From Candidatus Thiodiazotropha endoloripes (lineage in GTDB: Bacteria; Pseudomonadota; Gammaproteobacteria; Chromatiales; Chromatiaceae), in NCBI GenBank assembly GCA_001709035.1, contig LVKA01000008.1:310001-374000 (forward strand): a stretch of 64,000 nt of DNA, read 5' to 3'. A program made the translations under genes and the position numbers. Positions 53,170 to 62,094 of the stretch are shown here, piece by piece. Position 1 is the first letter of the stretch. The number at the start of each line of letters is the position of its first letter. The notes under the pieces are model-generated. The model was not told the DNA's origin. It did not search any database and saw nothing but the letters and a program-made list of their open reading frames with translations.

Positions 53170-54438
53170 TCAGGCTGTATCTCGTTCATCTTTACATTCA
53201 TAAGGCGATTGAATGTCTTCGAAACGCATCGACTCTGCGATCCAAGCTACTTGGACTCGACCAGTTGGCCCATGACGGTTCTTTTCAACGTTCAATTCAG
53301 CAATCCCTATGTCCTGGGTATTTGCGTTGTAGACCTCGTCCCGGTACAGCATTGTGATGACATCAGCCTCCTGTTCAATCGAACCGCTGTCTTTGAGGTC
53401 ACCCATACTGGGCCGTTTGTCATCTTTGTGCTCAACACTTCGATTCACTTGGGCCAGGGCGACAACCGGGATATCTAAGTCTCTGGCTAACTCCTTCAGA
53501 CCCATGACAACTTCCGCGACTTGTTCGTGACGCGGGATCACTTTAGAGGAGGCCCGTAACCGCTGAATATAATCGACATACAGGATCCTAATGTCGTGTT
53601 TATGTTTCCACGCACGGGCACGTCGAACAATGTCTATGATCGATGGTGCTGCTTGGTCGAATATGTAATAACTCATCTCGTTGAGTCTGCTGGTCGCTTC
53701 CGCGATACGTGACCAGCTTCGTTCACTTAGTACTCGGTTTCGCAGACCCCAGGCATTCGTCTGACTCAGGATAGCCGCGGCCCTACCAGCGATTTGTACA
53801 TGACTCTGTTCAGAGGAAATAAACCCACAAGGTACGTCGGCTTTCAAGCTGAGGTTAATCGCCAATGCAGTTTTGCCCATTGAAGGCCGTGCGCCGAAGA
53901 TGTAAAGGTCACCATTGCGAAATCCTCCGAGCAATCGATCAAGGTCACTCAACCCGGTAGTTATGCCACGGTCCCCACATTCCACTTCCTCATAAAAATT
54001 CCTTGTAGCCTCCCCCAAAGTGTAACTGTACTGATGGGATTCAGGCCCAATACCCATCAATGCACGCATCGCCGAATCGATGTCGCCGGACTCTGCGAGC
54101 TGCTGGCCGATATCGCGGGCCGTGCGTTGTTTCGAATGGATCCGTAGAGCATCACCGAGTGCGGGGGTATTCGAGACGCCAATCACAGCAGACTCATAGG
54201 CGCGTTCCAATACAGAGAGGTAACCTTTACCAGTCTTTTTCTCGAGGTGTTCGGCAACTGTCACCAAGTCGACTGTTTTTCCCTGCGCAACCATCTCCAG
54301 CATAGCGGCATGAGTTTCACGAAGGGTCATTAATTCAAAGTCGTCAGGTTTTAAAGGAATAGTGCTAATGAATGTAGAATCAATCAGCATTCCACCAATA
54401 ACTCGGTGTTCAATTTTAAGGGTTTGTTTCTTGTTCAT
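53170..54438 (-). CDS. DnaB-type replicative helicase
   Basis: A 422-residue helicase. The N-terminal DnaB domain (residues 5-100) begins with EHRVIGGMLIDSTFISTI. The RecA-like domain has Walker A FGARPSMGKTALAIN, Walker B IRILYVDYIQRL, and the later HEQVAEVVMGLKELARDLDIPVVALAQVNRSVE. It is a full-length replicative helicase of the phage type. It overlaps the rep gene by 4 bp, giving an initiator-helicase pair like P22 gp18/gp12. Confidence 0.93.
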   Translation of the reverse strand: MNKKQTLKIEHRVIGGMLIDSTFISTIPLKPDDFELMTLRETHAAMLEMVAQGKTVDLVTVAEHLEKKTGKGYLSVLERAYESAVIGVSNTPALGDALRIHSKQRTARDIGQQLAESGDIDSAMRALMGIGPESHQYSYTLGEATRNFYEEVECGDRGITTGLSDLDRLLGGFRNGDLYIFGARPSMGKTALAINLSLKADVPCGFISSEQSHVQIAGRAAAILSQTNAWGLRNRVLSERSWSRIAEATSRLNEMSYYIFDQAAPSIIDIVRRARAWKHKHDIRILYVDYIQRLRASSKVIPRHEQVAEVVMGLKELARDLDIPVVALAQVNRSVEHKDDKRPSMGDLKDSGSIEQEADVITMLYRDEVYNANTQDIGIAELNVEKNRHGPTGRVQVAWIAESMRFEDIQSPYECKDERDTA

Positions 54439-55271
54439 AGCGACTGGCCAGCGATGATTTCATCAACTGTCTTTACGTGCTTGGAGTTCTGCAAATCCAG
54501 AGTACCGGATCTCTTAACTAGTTCGTCTTCCCAACGTCTTCCGGAAAGCCATCCCTGCGCCCATTTAACTGCCGGACCTTTTTCTCCTTGCTTTGTTCTA
54601 GTTTGTACCTCGTGTTTGGCCGCGGATATAATTTTCGAAAATAGGTCTTTGGTCACTTTTGAATCAATCCAGGCATCCGCTGCTTCAGCCTTACCTTTTT
54701 TGTAGTCAAATGTTTCCCAGAACTGATTGAACCATTCAAGTTGTTGACCTTTGAGTTTTCTTCCGCGCTTTGTGCTGTAGGACTCTTTCATCCGCTCATC
54801 AGACAGAACAGCATCGCTAGATGCGGTTAACTTGTTCTTGCCTTGTTCAATACCTTGTTCGGGTGACTCGTCGGTCAAGGGTAGGAGGACACGTAGGTCA
54901 GGGGTATGGGGCTCTATGGTCAGGGGTGGCTCACGAGTCAGGGGTGACTCCTCGGTCAGGGGTGACTCCTCGGTCAGGGGTGACTCCTCGGTCAGGGGGA
55001 TTAAGACATAGTTGTTAGTAAATTTAGATGCACCACCCTGACTTCGGACCGCCGAAATTACACCCAATTTTTCGAGGTCATTTATTGCTCGATTAATTGA
55101 GCGAGGGTGAAGAGCTGTATCTTTCGCTAGTCGACTCCTTGATGGATTGAGTTGCCCAGTCGTCGAGTTCAGTCTGTAGGCTAGGACGACTGCAACCTTG
55201 AACATCGCGGGCTTTAACTCCGACATTTTACTAAGGTCAAATAGCCAATTCAGGCGCTCAATTGGGCTCAC
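54435..55271 (-). CDS. Phage-type replication initiator (HTH, O-like)
   Basis: A 278-residue protein. The N-terminal winged helix (about residues 15-90; SRSRLAKDTALHPRSINRAINDLEKLGV) is followed by a linker containing the SPLTEE repeats and a C-terminal helical domain with WFNQFWETFDYKKGKAEAADAW and WLSGRRWEDE, both typical of phage replication proteins. The start is GTG 55271, overlapping the upstream stop. It would bind its own in-gene repeats and load the DnaB-type helicase. Confidence 0.85.
   Translation of the reverse strand: MSPIERLNWLFDLSKMSELKPAMFKVAVVLAYRLNSTTGQLNPSRSRLAKDTALHPRSINRAINDLEKLGVISAVRSQGGASKFTNNYVLIPLTEESPLTEESPLTEESPLTREPPLTIEPHTPDLRVLLPLTDESPEQGIEQGKNKLTASSDAVLSDERMKESYSTKRGRKLKGQQLEWFNQFWETFDYKKGKAEAADAWIDSKVTKDLFSKIISAAKHEVQTRTKQGEKGPAVKWAQGWLSGRRWEDELVKRSGTLDLQNSKHVKTVDEIIAGQSL
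54874..54998 (+). repeat. 18-bp direct repeats inside the rep gene (candidate satellite origin)
   Basis: GTCAGGGG occurs at 54897, 54919, 54937, 54955, 54973 and 54991, and a one-mismatch GTCAAGGG at 54874. The last five copies are spaced exactly 18 bp, and units 54937-54990 are near-perfect copies. The repeat encodes the hexapeptide SPLTEE on the minus strand. Iterons within an O-type gene are the layout of lambda ori. Confidence 0.8.
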
Positions 55272-55510
55272 GAGCCCCCCTTTATAGAATTTTTGCGGGT
55301 TTTGCGAGCCCTTTGTGGGGGAGATACAAGGTCACCGCAATTCCAATCGGTTGGTTCAGAGTAGTCGCGCCATGTCATGAGTCCGCGCGCACGCCGCCAC
55401 GCGGCTGTGCCGGGCTCTGGGCCAGGAAACTTGGCAACTGGAGCGGGTGGGAGTGGGGGTCCAGGTCGTCGGGACACGGTTTGACCCTTACGCAGCAGTG
55501 CCTGGTTCAA
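55268..55510 (-). CDS. Small basic Pro-rich hypothetical protein
   Basis: An 80-residue protein with a TTG start overlapping the upstream gene and a stop overlapping the rep GTG (GTGA). A GTG at 55477 is another possible start. Rich in Pro, Arg and Trp (RRPGPPLPPAPVAKFPGPEPG). No homologue recognised. The 4-bp coupling to rep is the main support for its reality. Confidence 0.5.
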   Translation of the reverse strand: MNQALLRKGQTVSRRPGPPLPPAPVAKFPGPEPGTAAWRRARGLMTWRDYSEPTDWNCGDLVSPPQRARKTRKNSIKGGS

Positions 55511-55694
55511 CTAGTTTATCTGCGACCCAACCATCCAAGTCTTCTTTGGTGTACAGCGCCTTATTTCCAAAAAGGACGTAACGTGGACCGCCCCCGAGCG
55601 AGGCAAGTTTCTGGAGGGTTTTTGGGGAGTATGGAATTCCTTGGTTGTTTAAGTACTCCGCCGCTTTACTGCGAGTCAAAAAGGATTCATTCAT
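55488..55694 (-). CDS. AlpA-like transcription regulator/excisionase
   Basis: A 68-residue protein of the MerR/AlpA helix-turn-helix class: FLTRSKAAEYLNNQGIPYSPKTLQKL, then KALYTKEDLDGWVAD. In satellites AlpA controls the integrase and excision. It lies directly upstream of the replication genes and likely acts as the switch of element 2. Confidence 0.8.
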   Translation of the reverse strand: MNESFLTRSKAAEYLNNQGIPYSPKTLQKLASLGGGPRYVLFGNKALYTKEDLDGWVADKLVEPGTAA

Positions 55695-55777
55695 CTGTAA
55701 TCTCCGTTAAATGCATACGGAGGGAAGGATAAGTAACAGCTAGCAAAACGAGAATATGAGGATTATTTTTGGCTTAG

Positions 55778-56464
55778 TTACTCGTTTTTTGAAGGTTTCC
55801 GAATGGCCCGGTTAAATTCGTCCATAAGGTTATGCGGGGCGTTTTGATCGTTAGATAACTTGCGATTTTCGTACGATAGCTGATCTTCGATTCGTTTCGA
55901 TAGTCGATTAATGTCGTGATTTTCTGATGTCATGAGGCCAGTCTCCAATCGAATTAGAGCGATCATTTTCGATGCTGATTTTCGATTTAGACCGGAGTCC
56001 ATTAACAGGCTGCCGAGTGGGACGTTGAAGTGATAATCATCGTGTTTAGGGCGTTGATTTTTCTTTGAATATGAGGTTAGTTCTTGTGAATATATTGCCT
56101 TGTCGAGTGCAGCAAAAACGCTGTTTGCGGTATCAACTGAAATGCCCGCATCTTCCAAAGCACTGTTAATCTCAGCATCAAACCACGAGCCATCCATGTC
56201 ATCAAGTGCCTGAATGAACTGACTGTGTTTTTTTGCGAGTTTCTGCTTTCGGTCGCGGTATATCGTTGCCACTTCTGTTAGGCGATCGGAAAGGCGAGCA
56301 CCTGTTGCCTGAAGACTAAATGCCCAAGCCTGGCGTGCAATTTTATTTACACACCGGATTTCATCCGAACCGAGCCTTTCTTTCAAAAGTTTGCGTACTA
56401 TTTTGAGAAAATTCGCCCTTTTTCGGCGGCTAGCATTTGTTTCCCCCTTTAACCGGCGCGTCAT
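55778..56464 (-). CDS. Hypothetical protein downstream of the integrase gene
   Basis: A 228-residue helical protein, very basic at the N-terminus (TRRLKGETNASRRKRANFLK). Its ATG overlaps the integrase stop (ATGA). No domain recognised. It might be an integrase accessory or a regulator of element 2 excision or helper response. Confidence 0.7.
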   Translation of the reverse strand: MTRRLKGETNASRRKRANFLKIVRKLLKERLGSDEIRCVNKIARQAWAFSLQATGARLSDRLTEVATIYRDRKQKLAKKHSQFIQALDDMDGSWFDAEINSALEDAGISVDTANSVFAALDKAIYSQELTSYSKKNQRPKHDDYHFNVPLGSLLMDSGLNRKSASKMIALIRLETGLMTSENHDINRLSKRIEDQLSYENRKLSNDQNAPHNLMDEFNRAIRKPSKNE

Positions 56465-57732
56465 TTCACAACCTTGAGACCTGGTTGCTCACAAGGTACC
56501 TTCAATACCTTGCTGATATGCGACGCAGCCTTTTCAGCAAGTTTCGCTCTTTCGTCTCGCGCCCAGTGAACATATCGCTGCGCGGTCGACAATTGTTGGT
56601 GACCAAGTGTTGTCATGATCTCTGCTGCCTGTGCACCTTGCATGGCCATGTGACTAGCGAGCGAATGCCGGAGACCGTGTAACCCGATTCCTTCTGGCAG
56701 TTTTGCCTCCACACGTATTTTCCGCCATGGCTTAGACAGATTGACGGGGCCAACACCGCGAGCAGGTGGAAAAACGTAGTCGTCGTCCTCTCCGTTCGTT
56801 TGGCGAGCCAGAATTGCTTGTGCGGCCGCAGGAAGACCGATAATACGGGGTTTACCCGTCGACTTGCCGGTTTTGTGGGCATTGAGAGGGAGAGTGAGTA
56901 CTCCTGCCCGTAAGTCAACATGCGACCACCGAAGTGCAGCGATTTCATTCCGTCGGGCGCCGGTCAGAGCGATTACCCGGATTGCATCGGCTACCGGTTG
57001 GCGTAACCGGAGCTCTGTTTCCAATCGATCAAGAGTTTCAAACAGCGATTTGTAATGTTCGGTAGATTCCAGAATTGTGGAACGGTTACCATCTGCACCG
57101 ATTTTCACACCGACTGCGGGATTTGATGAAATGTATCCCTCATCGATCGCCCAATTAAGAATTGCTCGAAGGACACGGATCGCCATTCGGGCTGCTCCTT
57201 CACCACCGGTAACCCGGGCTCGTCCACGAACGCCAGTTTTAACGTTACAGGCCGTTTTACCATCCCGAATTGATGCGTAGGCCCTCCGGATATCGTCAGG
57301 TTTCAGTTTTTTAGCGATTTTTCGACCGAGGGTAGGGATCAGGTGCCTTGCGACTCGACCACGATCTACGGACTGTGTAGTTTCTGCCTTTTCGGCGAAC
57401 TTTGCGGACTCGAGGTATTTTTCAAGTAATTCTTGTACCGTGATGGCTTCTTTTTCGGCTTTCGCCTCTTCTAAAGGATCCCGACCATCTTCAACAGCTC
57501 GCCGCATTTTTTTTGCGTGTTTTCTCGCTAAGTCGGCAGTCATGGTGGTGGAGAATTTGCCTATTGTGGCTCTTCGGGTCCTTCCGGAGCGATTCCGAAA
57601 TTGATAGATGAAGGTTTTAACTCCCGACGGCAGGACCAAAAGGCCAAATCCCTTGATTTCGACATCCCAGACGTAATATCGCCTCGATTTAGAAATTGAT
57701 CTATCGACTAAGGTTTTGGTTAATTTTTCCAT
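56461..57732 (-). CDS. int: Tyrosine integrase of element 2 (P4-like)
   Basis: A 423-residue integrase with an N-terminal DUF4102-like domain (VDRSISKSRRYYVWDVEIKGFGLLVLPSGVKTF), a SAM-like core-binding domain and the catalytic domain: Arg in TGARRNEIAALRWSHV, HGLRHSLASHM box, and GHQQLSTAQRYVHW with the nucleophile Tyr. The family is the P4-type integrases common in genomic islands and satellites. Its 5' end faces the right attachment core. It is clearly distinct from the element 1 integrase. Confidence 0.95.
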   Translation of the reverse strand: MEKLTKTLVDRSISKSRRYYVWDVEIKGFGLLVLPSGVKTFIYQFRNRSGRTRRATIGKFSTTMTADLARKHAKKMRRAVEDGRDPLEEAKAEKEAITVQELLEKYLESAKFAEKAETTQSVDRGRVARHLIPTLGRKIAKKLKPDDIRRAYASIRDGKTACNVKTGVRGRARVTGGEGAARMAIRVLRAILNWAIDEGYISSNPAVGVKIGADGNRSTILESTEHYKSLFETLDRLETELRLRQPVADAIRVIALTGARRNEIAALRWSHVDLRAGVLTLPLNAHKTGKSTGKPRIIGLPAAAQAILARQTNGEDDDYVFPPARGVGPVNLSKPWRKIRVEAKLPEGIGLHGLRHSLASHMAMQGAQAAEIMTTLGHQQLSTAQRYVHWARDERAKLAEKAASHISKVLKVPCEQPGLKVVK

Positions 57733-57781
57733 GGAAATTATCCCGGTTTTTTTGCTGACACGGGATCCTGTGTCAGCACTA

Positions 57782-57897
57782 TGTAAGCAGGAGAGAGTAA
57801 AAATGGGTAAATTTTAGTTTGACCACAGTACTAAAAAGTAAATATAAATGTCAATAATAACAATACTTTAGTAAACTTAAGTAAGGGTTGTGTAAGC
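57782..57897 (+). repeat. Integrase arm-type repeat TGTAAGC, right copies
   Basis: TGTAAGC at 57782-57788 and 57891-57897, upstream of the integrase gene and left of the attachment core. They match the left-end pair and would be the right arm sites. The first copy lies in the likely integrase promoter region, so binding may also regulate it. Confidence 0.5.
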
Positions 57898-57915
57898 GAG
57901 GGTAATAGGGGGGTG

Positions 57916-57967
57916 ACAGCACTCATAATGCTGGGGTCGGCAGTTCGAATCTGCCCCTTGCTACCAT
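57916..57967 (+). repeat. Attachment core attR of element 2
   Basis: 52 bp identical to 15102-15153, six bases more than the copy at 48622. It includes the anticodon loop, T arm, acceptor end and CCA of the tRNA gene. Host sequence resumes to the right. Confidence 0.93.
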
Positions 57968-57982
57968 ATTTTAGTATGTTAC

Positions 57983-58009
57983 AAAAAACCCGGCATCGCC
58001 GGGTTTTTT
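57983..58009 (+). terminator. Original host terminator of the tRNA-Met gene
   Basis: The stem AAAAAACCCGGC / GCCGGGTTTTTT with an ATC loop lies 16 bp after the right attachment core. In the uninterrupted chromosome it would follow the tRNA directly. It is now separated from the tRNA by 42.8 kb. Confidence 0.88.
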
Positions 58010-58222
58010 GTGCCTGCGTAAAATAATAGACTTCCCCCTCCTTAATGATGGCTCAGAATATATAATCACTGAGCCGATTTGATTGGCCATTACTGATCTG
58101 CCGGGTCTTGTGCTGGGACCTGAATCAACACCTTGAGATGACTTCCTCCGATGACAGGCTGTTATCACACCGATGTAGGTATTGTTGGAAAAGGTATGGC
58201 TGTTTAACTATGCGGATGTTAT

Positions 58223-58696
58223 ATGAAGACCTTGATCGTTGTTCTGTTGTTCCTGCTGTTTTCTGTTTTTACCTCACAAGCTGATTGGCGCGAAAAGAGT
58301 GAGCCGTCAGAGCAACTGGCTAACCTGGTTAAGCTGGTGCCCGGAACTTCCCACTGGATGTTTGAAATTGGTGAGCGCTACAAGAATCTCTACTGGGCAG
58401 CTAAACAGGGTCGTTGGGAGTTTGCTCAGTATCAGGTGGAAGAGATTGAGAAACTGATCAAGGTTGTTCAGTTGGCCAGACCTAAACGGGCTGAAACAGC
58501 ACAGGAGTTCATTGAGACAGGAATTCCGGCAATCAGTGATGGGGTAGCATCCAGAAACTGGAAGTTCTTCAAACCAGCATTTGTTAAGCTGAATCAGGCC
58601 TGCATGACCTGCCACGGTAAGAACGATCATGCCTTTATTTCTTTGCCTGTTGAACCGGCAAGTGCCAGTAGTCCTGTCTTGAATCTGTCTGACTGA
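58223..58696 (+). CDS. Periplasmic c-type cytochrome-like protein
   Basis: A 157-residue protein with a signal peptide ending near SQADW. It is helical with a single CxxCH heme-binding motif (ACMTCHGKND) near residue 133. The late position of the heme motif and the helical bundle resemble cytochrome c'-like or c-556-like families. It is the first host gene to the right of the insertions. Role in electron transfer or sensing not determined. Confidence 0.85.
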   Translation: MKTLIVVLLFLLFSVFTSQADWREKSEPSEQLANLVKLVPGTSHWMFEIGERYKNLYWAAKQGRWEFAQYQVEEIEKLIKVVQLARPKRAETAQEFIETGIPAISDGVASRNWKFFKPAFVKLNQACMTCHGKNDHAFISLPVEPASASSPVLNLSD

Positions 58697-59447
58697 TAAC
58701 CTTTGAGTTGGTCTCCGGTGTGGCTTGGTTATATGGATCGTGTGCAGCGCTATAGAAAGGTTGTTTGCACTCAGGATGGAAGTTGAGAAGTAGGAACCTA
58801 CAACAATAAATATTAGATGGCTGAGTGGTGGTTTGACGCTAATGTTCCTGCTCAGGAATACCGGTTATGGCTATGGGCATACGGACAGTATCCATCTGTT
58901 TTATTCTGCTATGTTGTCTAACATGATTGGTCCGCGGTTGCGGATTGCACCCTAAACCAATCGTCAGTGCTGTCTGTCTTTACTGCTAGCAATGATTTTT
59001 TTAACTATTGACGGATCAGGCCATATTTCTATTGCCAATCTCTACGATAGAAAAAACAAGTGTTACAACATATCCCAGTTATCTTAAGAGCGGATTGTGT
59101 GAGGTATTGGTTTAAATAATCAAATACTGAATTACTGGCATTGAAAATGACACTGGCTTGGGATTTTAATGGTATTCAATTAAGCGTCTATACAGTAGGG
59201 CCGATTGGATCGGTGTTGACAGGCCCTAATAGAGCGATGGGCGAAATACGAGGTTGGTCTGTTAAAACAATAACTCAATTAAAGTTTTACAAATAACAGT
59301 CGAGTAAGAAATGGAGATTACAAATCAAGCTCGAATCTCACGTGAAAACTGATCGATGGATTCGACTTATAAAAACTGAATTCTGATACACCCTCAATAA
59401 GTATCGAATGAACAGTGTTAAATATAATTCACCAAGGAGATTATTCG
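58697..59447 (+). other. Gene-free stretch between the cytochrome and rhodanese genes
   Basis: About 750 bp with no convincing gene on either strand. At 59220-59229 is CAGGCCCTAA, which matches the right end of the MITE-like repeat at 61857-61983. The region before 59448 should hold the rhodanese promoter. Confidence 0.4.
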
Positions 59448-59903
59448 ATGAAATCTGTGGCCAAAAGTACCTTAGTATCGCTTTGTCTTTTATTTTCCGG
59501 TTCTGCATTTGCTGTCGATCTGCCAGTCAAAACGGATAAAAGTTATGTCTCCCCAGCAACCGTTACCGGCGCCACCACCGTCGACAGCGCCAAAGCCCAC
59601 GAGCTTTGGAAAGCCAGAGCCTGGTTTATCGATCCCCGTAAGCCGGAGCAGTATGAAGCCGGCCGTATCCCAGGTGCTTTGAATATTGAGTATGACCCGG
59701 GTACTCCGAATCAACAACTGACAGCAGACTCGCTGGCTGCGGAAGTTCCCAAAGATGAGGCGGTTGTCTTCTACTGCAATGCAGAGGGCTGTGATCGCTC
59801 CAGTTGGGGCGCTGCTTTGGCTGTGGAGTGGGGCTGGAGCAAAGTCTATTATTTCAGAGATGGGTTTCCAGGCTGGACAACGGCAGGTTATCCGGTTGAG
59901 TAA
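59448..59903 (+). CDS. Periplasmic rhodanese-like protein
   Basis: A 151-residue protein with a signal peptide ending AFA-VDLPV. The rhodanese domain has DPRKPEQYEAGRIPGALNI and an active-site loop FYCNAEGCDRSSWG, with the catalytic Cys in YCN. It has a second Cys in the loop, which is unusual. The start at 59448 has AAGGAGA upstream. Sulfur transfer or thiosulfate metabolism is a likely role. The next gene, 85 bp on, is a chemoreceptor. Confidence 0.88.
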   Translation: MKSVAKSTLVSLCLLFSGSAFAVDLPVKTDKSYVSPATVTGATTVDSAKAHELWKARAWFIDPRKPEQYEAGRIPGALNIEYDPGTPNQQLTADSLAAEVPKDEAVVFYCNAEGCDRSSWGAALAVEWGWSKVYYFRDGFPGWTTAGYPVE

Positions 59904-59988
59904 TGCCGAAGCGGTGCGCTGGGAGTGTATCCCGGCGTGCCATGATAACGGCAAACCACTTGGTTGAAGCTCCCGTCGGAGATCTCTG

Positions 59989-61860
59989 ATGACATTGCTA
60001 AATCGACTCTCGCTTAAGCTCAGGCTCAGTCTTGTGATTGGTCTGGCGACGCTGGTTTTCACCATCGTGCTGTTCTCTTTGGGACAGCATCTCTACGATA
60101 GGAAAAACAGTGATTATCAGATGTCCTACCTGGCCGGACTCGAAGATCTCTGGCGCGCCATCGGTGAAAACGAACGTTCAACCATGGCGGCAAATTTCAC
60201 CTCGCTAACCCGGAATCGCAAACTCAGTGCGTCACTCTATCGGTTTAGTAAAGAGGGTGTTAGAGATGCCGTAGGACCAACCGCAACCCGATTGCAGGCA
60301 ATGGGGATTGCAGACAATGTGATGATCCTTGCCAAGGATGGTCGAATCGGCTTCAGCTCCCTGGATGGCGTCAGTCAGAGCCCGGAAGTGGCGAATCAAG
60401 CCATCGCCACAGGCAAATCGGCGGATGGATTTGAGCTGACAGCTGATGGGCGTCTGGTAAATCTGGTGGCTTTCCCAATCTATGATCGCTCCGATCTGGT
60501 TGGTGTCGGTGTCTATGAAAAAGGGCTCGATGCCGTCGCAGAAAAAATCAAAGCGGCAAATGGCAGGGAGATTATTTTCAAGACAGATAGCGGCAAAGTG
60601 GCTGCCACGACTACAGATACCTATCCCGATCTGGAAAATCATCAGGGTGATCAGCAGAGTTACCATGAGGTCAGTTGGCAGGAGAGTATTCTGGGAGTTG
60701 GCTCTTTGCCCTTGCTCAGCACGGATGGCAAGCTGGTTGGCAGAATGGTGTCGATCGAAGATATCACTGAAAATGCCAAATCCCAGCAGAGACTGATCAT
60801 CATCAGTTATACCATTGCTGTGGTGATGCTTGGCTTGCTCATGCTCGGGGTGATGCTTTATATGAAGATTGCATTGAAGCCACTCGATATGGGCGTCCAG
60901 CATATGGAACGAATCGCCTCCGGCGACCTTTCACAGGAGATTACCTGCAATCGTAACGATGAATTCAAACGATTACTCGGTGCGATGCAGAAAATGAACT
61001 ATGACCTGAGCGGATTGGTGGGTAAGGTGGCCAATACCTCCGAGAGTCTGGTTATGACGATTGATGAGGTAAACAACTCATCTGAAAAAACCAACCTTGC
61101 CGTGACGCACCAGAAACAGGAACTGGATCTGTTGGCGACTTCGTTGAGTGAAATGACCGCCAGTGCAACCCATGTCTCTGAGAATATCAATCATCTGGCA
61201 AGCTCCGCGACAGATTCGATGACCGCGACAGAAGAGGGCAACCGGATCGTCAAACAGTCGGTACAGAGCATCGGTACCTTGACTGAAAAGATCCGTAAGG
61301 GCAGTGATGTCATCCAGACTCTGGTTGAAGAAAGCCAGCAGATCGGTGTGGTACTCGAGGTGATCAAGAGCATTGCTGAACAGACCAATCTATTGGCACT
61401 GAATGCGGCGATTGAGGCGGCGCGTGCCGGTGAGCAGGGAAGAGGTTTTGCGGTGGTGGCAGATGAGGTGAGAACCCTGGCTGGTAGAACCCAGGACTCG
61501 ACCAAAGAGATCGAGCAGATCATCTCCGCGTTGCAGGCGGGGGTCAATGAGGCGGTTGATGTTATGGCGGTCAGTGTCAGCCATGCCGAAGAGTCATCTC
61601 AGCAGGCAACCACCATTGGGGATACCCTGGATTCCGTACAGCAGAAGATTGGACTGATCAATCAGCTCGGTTCCCAGGTGTCTGCGGCAGCTGATCAGCA
61701 GCGTGCCACCACGGAGGAGATGAACCAGAATATTCAGAGAATCTCCAAAAGTGCAGATGAGACTTCAGCCCAATCCAACAACACAAGCAGCGTTGTACGG
61801 GACCTGAAAGGGCTCTCCAGAGTCCTGACTGAAGAGATGGATCGGTTTAAGGTCTCTTAG
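59989..61860 (+). CDS. Methyl-accepting chemotaxis protein
   Basis: A 623-residue chemoreceptor. N-terminal membrane helix (residues 13-34), a periplasmic sensor domain of about 240 residues (single CACHE-like, with [19 protein letters not shown]), a second membrane helix (residues 266-292), HAMP, and the signalling domain with the hairpin tip [32 protein letters not shown]. No C-terminal pentapeptide. Ligand unknown. It may respond to a sulfur compound given the adjacent rhodanese, which is inference. Confidence 0.93.
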   Translation: MTLLNRLSLKLRLSLVIGLATLVFTIVLFSLGQHLYDRKNSDYQMSYLAGLEDLWRAIGENERSTMAANFTSLTRNRKLSASLYRFSKEGVRDAVGPTATRLQAMGIADNVMILAKDGRIGFSSLDGVSQSPEVANQAIATGKSADGFELTADGRLVNLVAFPIYDRSDLVGVGVYEKGLDAVAEKIKAANGREIIFKTDSGKVAATTTDTYPDLENHQGDQQSYHEVSWQESILGVGSLPLLSTDGKLVGRMVSIEDITENAKSQQRLIIISYTIAVVMLGLLMLGVMLYMKIALKPLDMGVQHMERIASGDLSQEITCNRNDEFKRLLGAMQKMNYDLSGLVGKVANTSESLVMTIDEVNNSSEKTNLAVTHQKQELDLLATSLSEMTASATHVSENINHLASSATDSMTATEEGNRIVKQSVQSIGTLTEKIRKGSDVIQTLVEESQQIGVVLEVIKSIAEQTNLLALNAAIEAARAGEQGRGFAVVADEVRTLAGRTQDSTKEIEQIISALQAGVNEAVDVMAVSVSHAEESSQQATTIGDTLDSVQQKIGLINQLGSQVSAAADQQRATTEEMNQNIQRISKSADETSAQSNNTSSVVRDLKGLSRVLTEEMDRFKVS

Positions 61861-61983
61861 GGCCTGTTAACACGAATCCAATACGTCCTGTTGTGCCTGA
61901 AAAAGCGCCAATCAAGGCGCGAGGCGTGTAGTTTGGTTGTACCAAATGAGCGACGAGCAACGGTTCGTGGCAGCAGGCCCTAA
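61857..61983 (+). repeat. MITE-like repeat with terminal inverted repeats
   Basis: Ends TTAGGGCCTG (61857-61866) and CAGGCCCTAA (61974-61983) are perfect 10-bp inverted repeats about 127 bp apart. The left part matches 4125-4167. The unit overlaps the last codons of the chemoreceptor gene. An inner hairpin (GCGCC / GGCGC near 61908-61924) is present. No open frame. Confidence 0.65.
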
Positions 61984-62094
61984 TCAGGCTGACATTCACG
62001 AATTCACTGGGGCGGTGAGCTTTCCCGTACCAAAAAAATGGCCTGAGATGATCAGGCCATTTTATTTCATGTTCGCTTGACTGCTGGAGATGGT

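Larger units (their letters stand above)
48622..57967 (+). mobile_element. Element 2: satellite-like integrative element with a lone capsid gene
   Basis: About 9.3 kb between the second and third attachment cores. Core genes run leftward: integrase, unknown, AlpA-like, small protein, replication initiator, DnaB-type helicase, small protein, HK97-fold major capsid. A plus-strand three-gene cassette lies at the left end. Terminase, portal, protease and tail genes are absent. This matches the logic of phage-inducible islands and capsid-encoding satellites, but carrying only the capsid gene is unusual. The helper is not known; the adjacent prophage is one candidate. Confidence 0.8.

Noticed and set aside
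54861-55000. CRISPR-like direct repeats in the rep gene
   Set aside because: The units are 18 bp, contiguous with no unique spacers and in frame, so they are coding repeats or iterons and not a CRISPR array.
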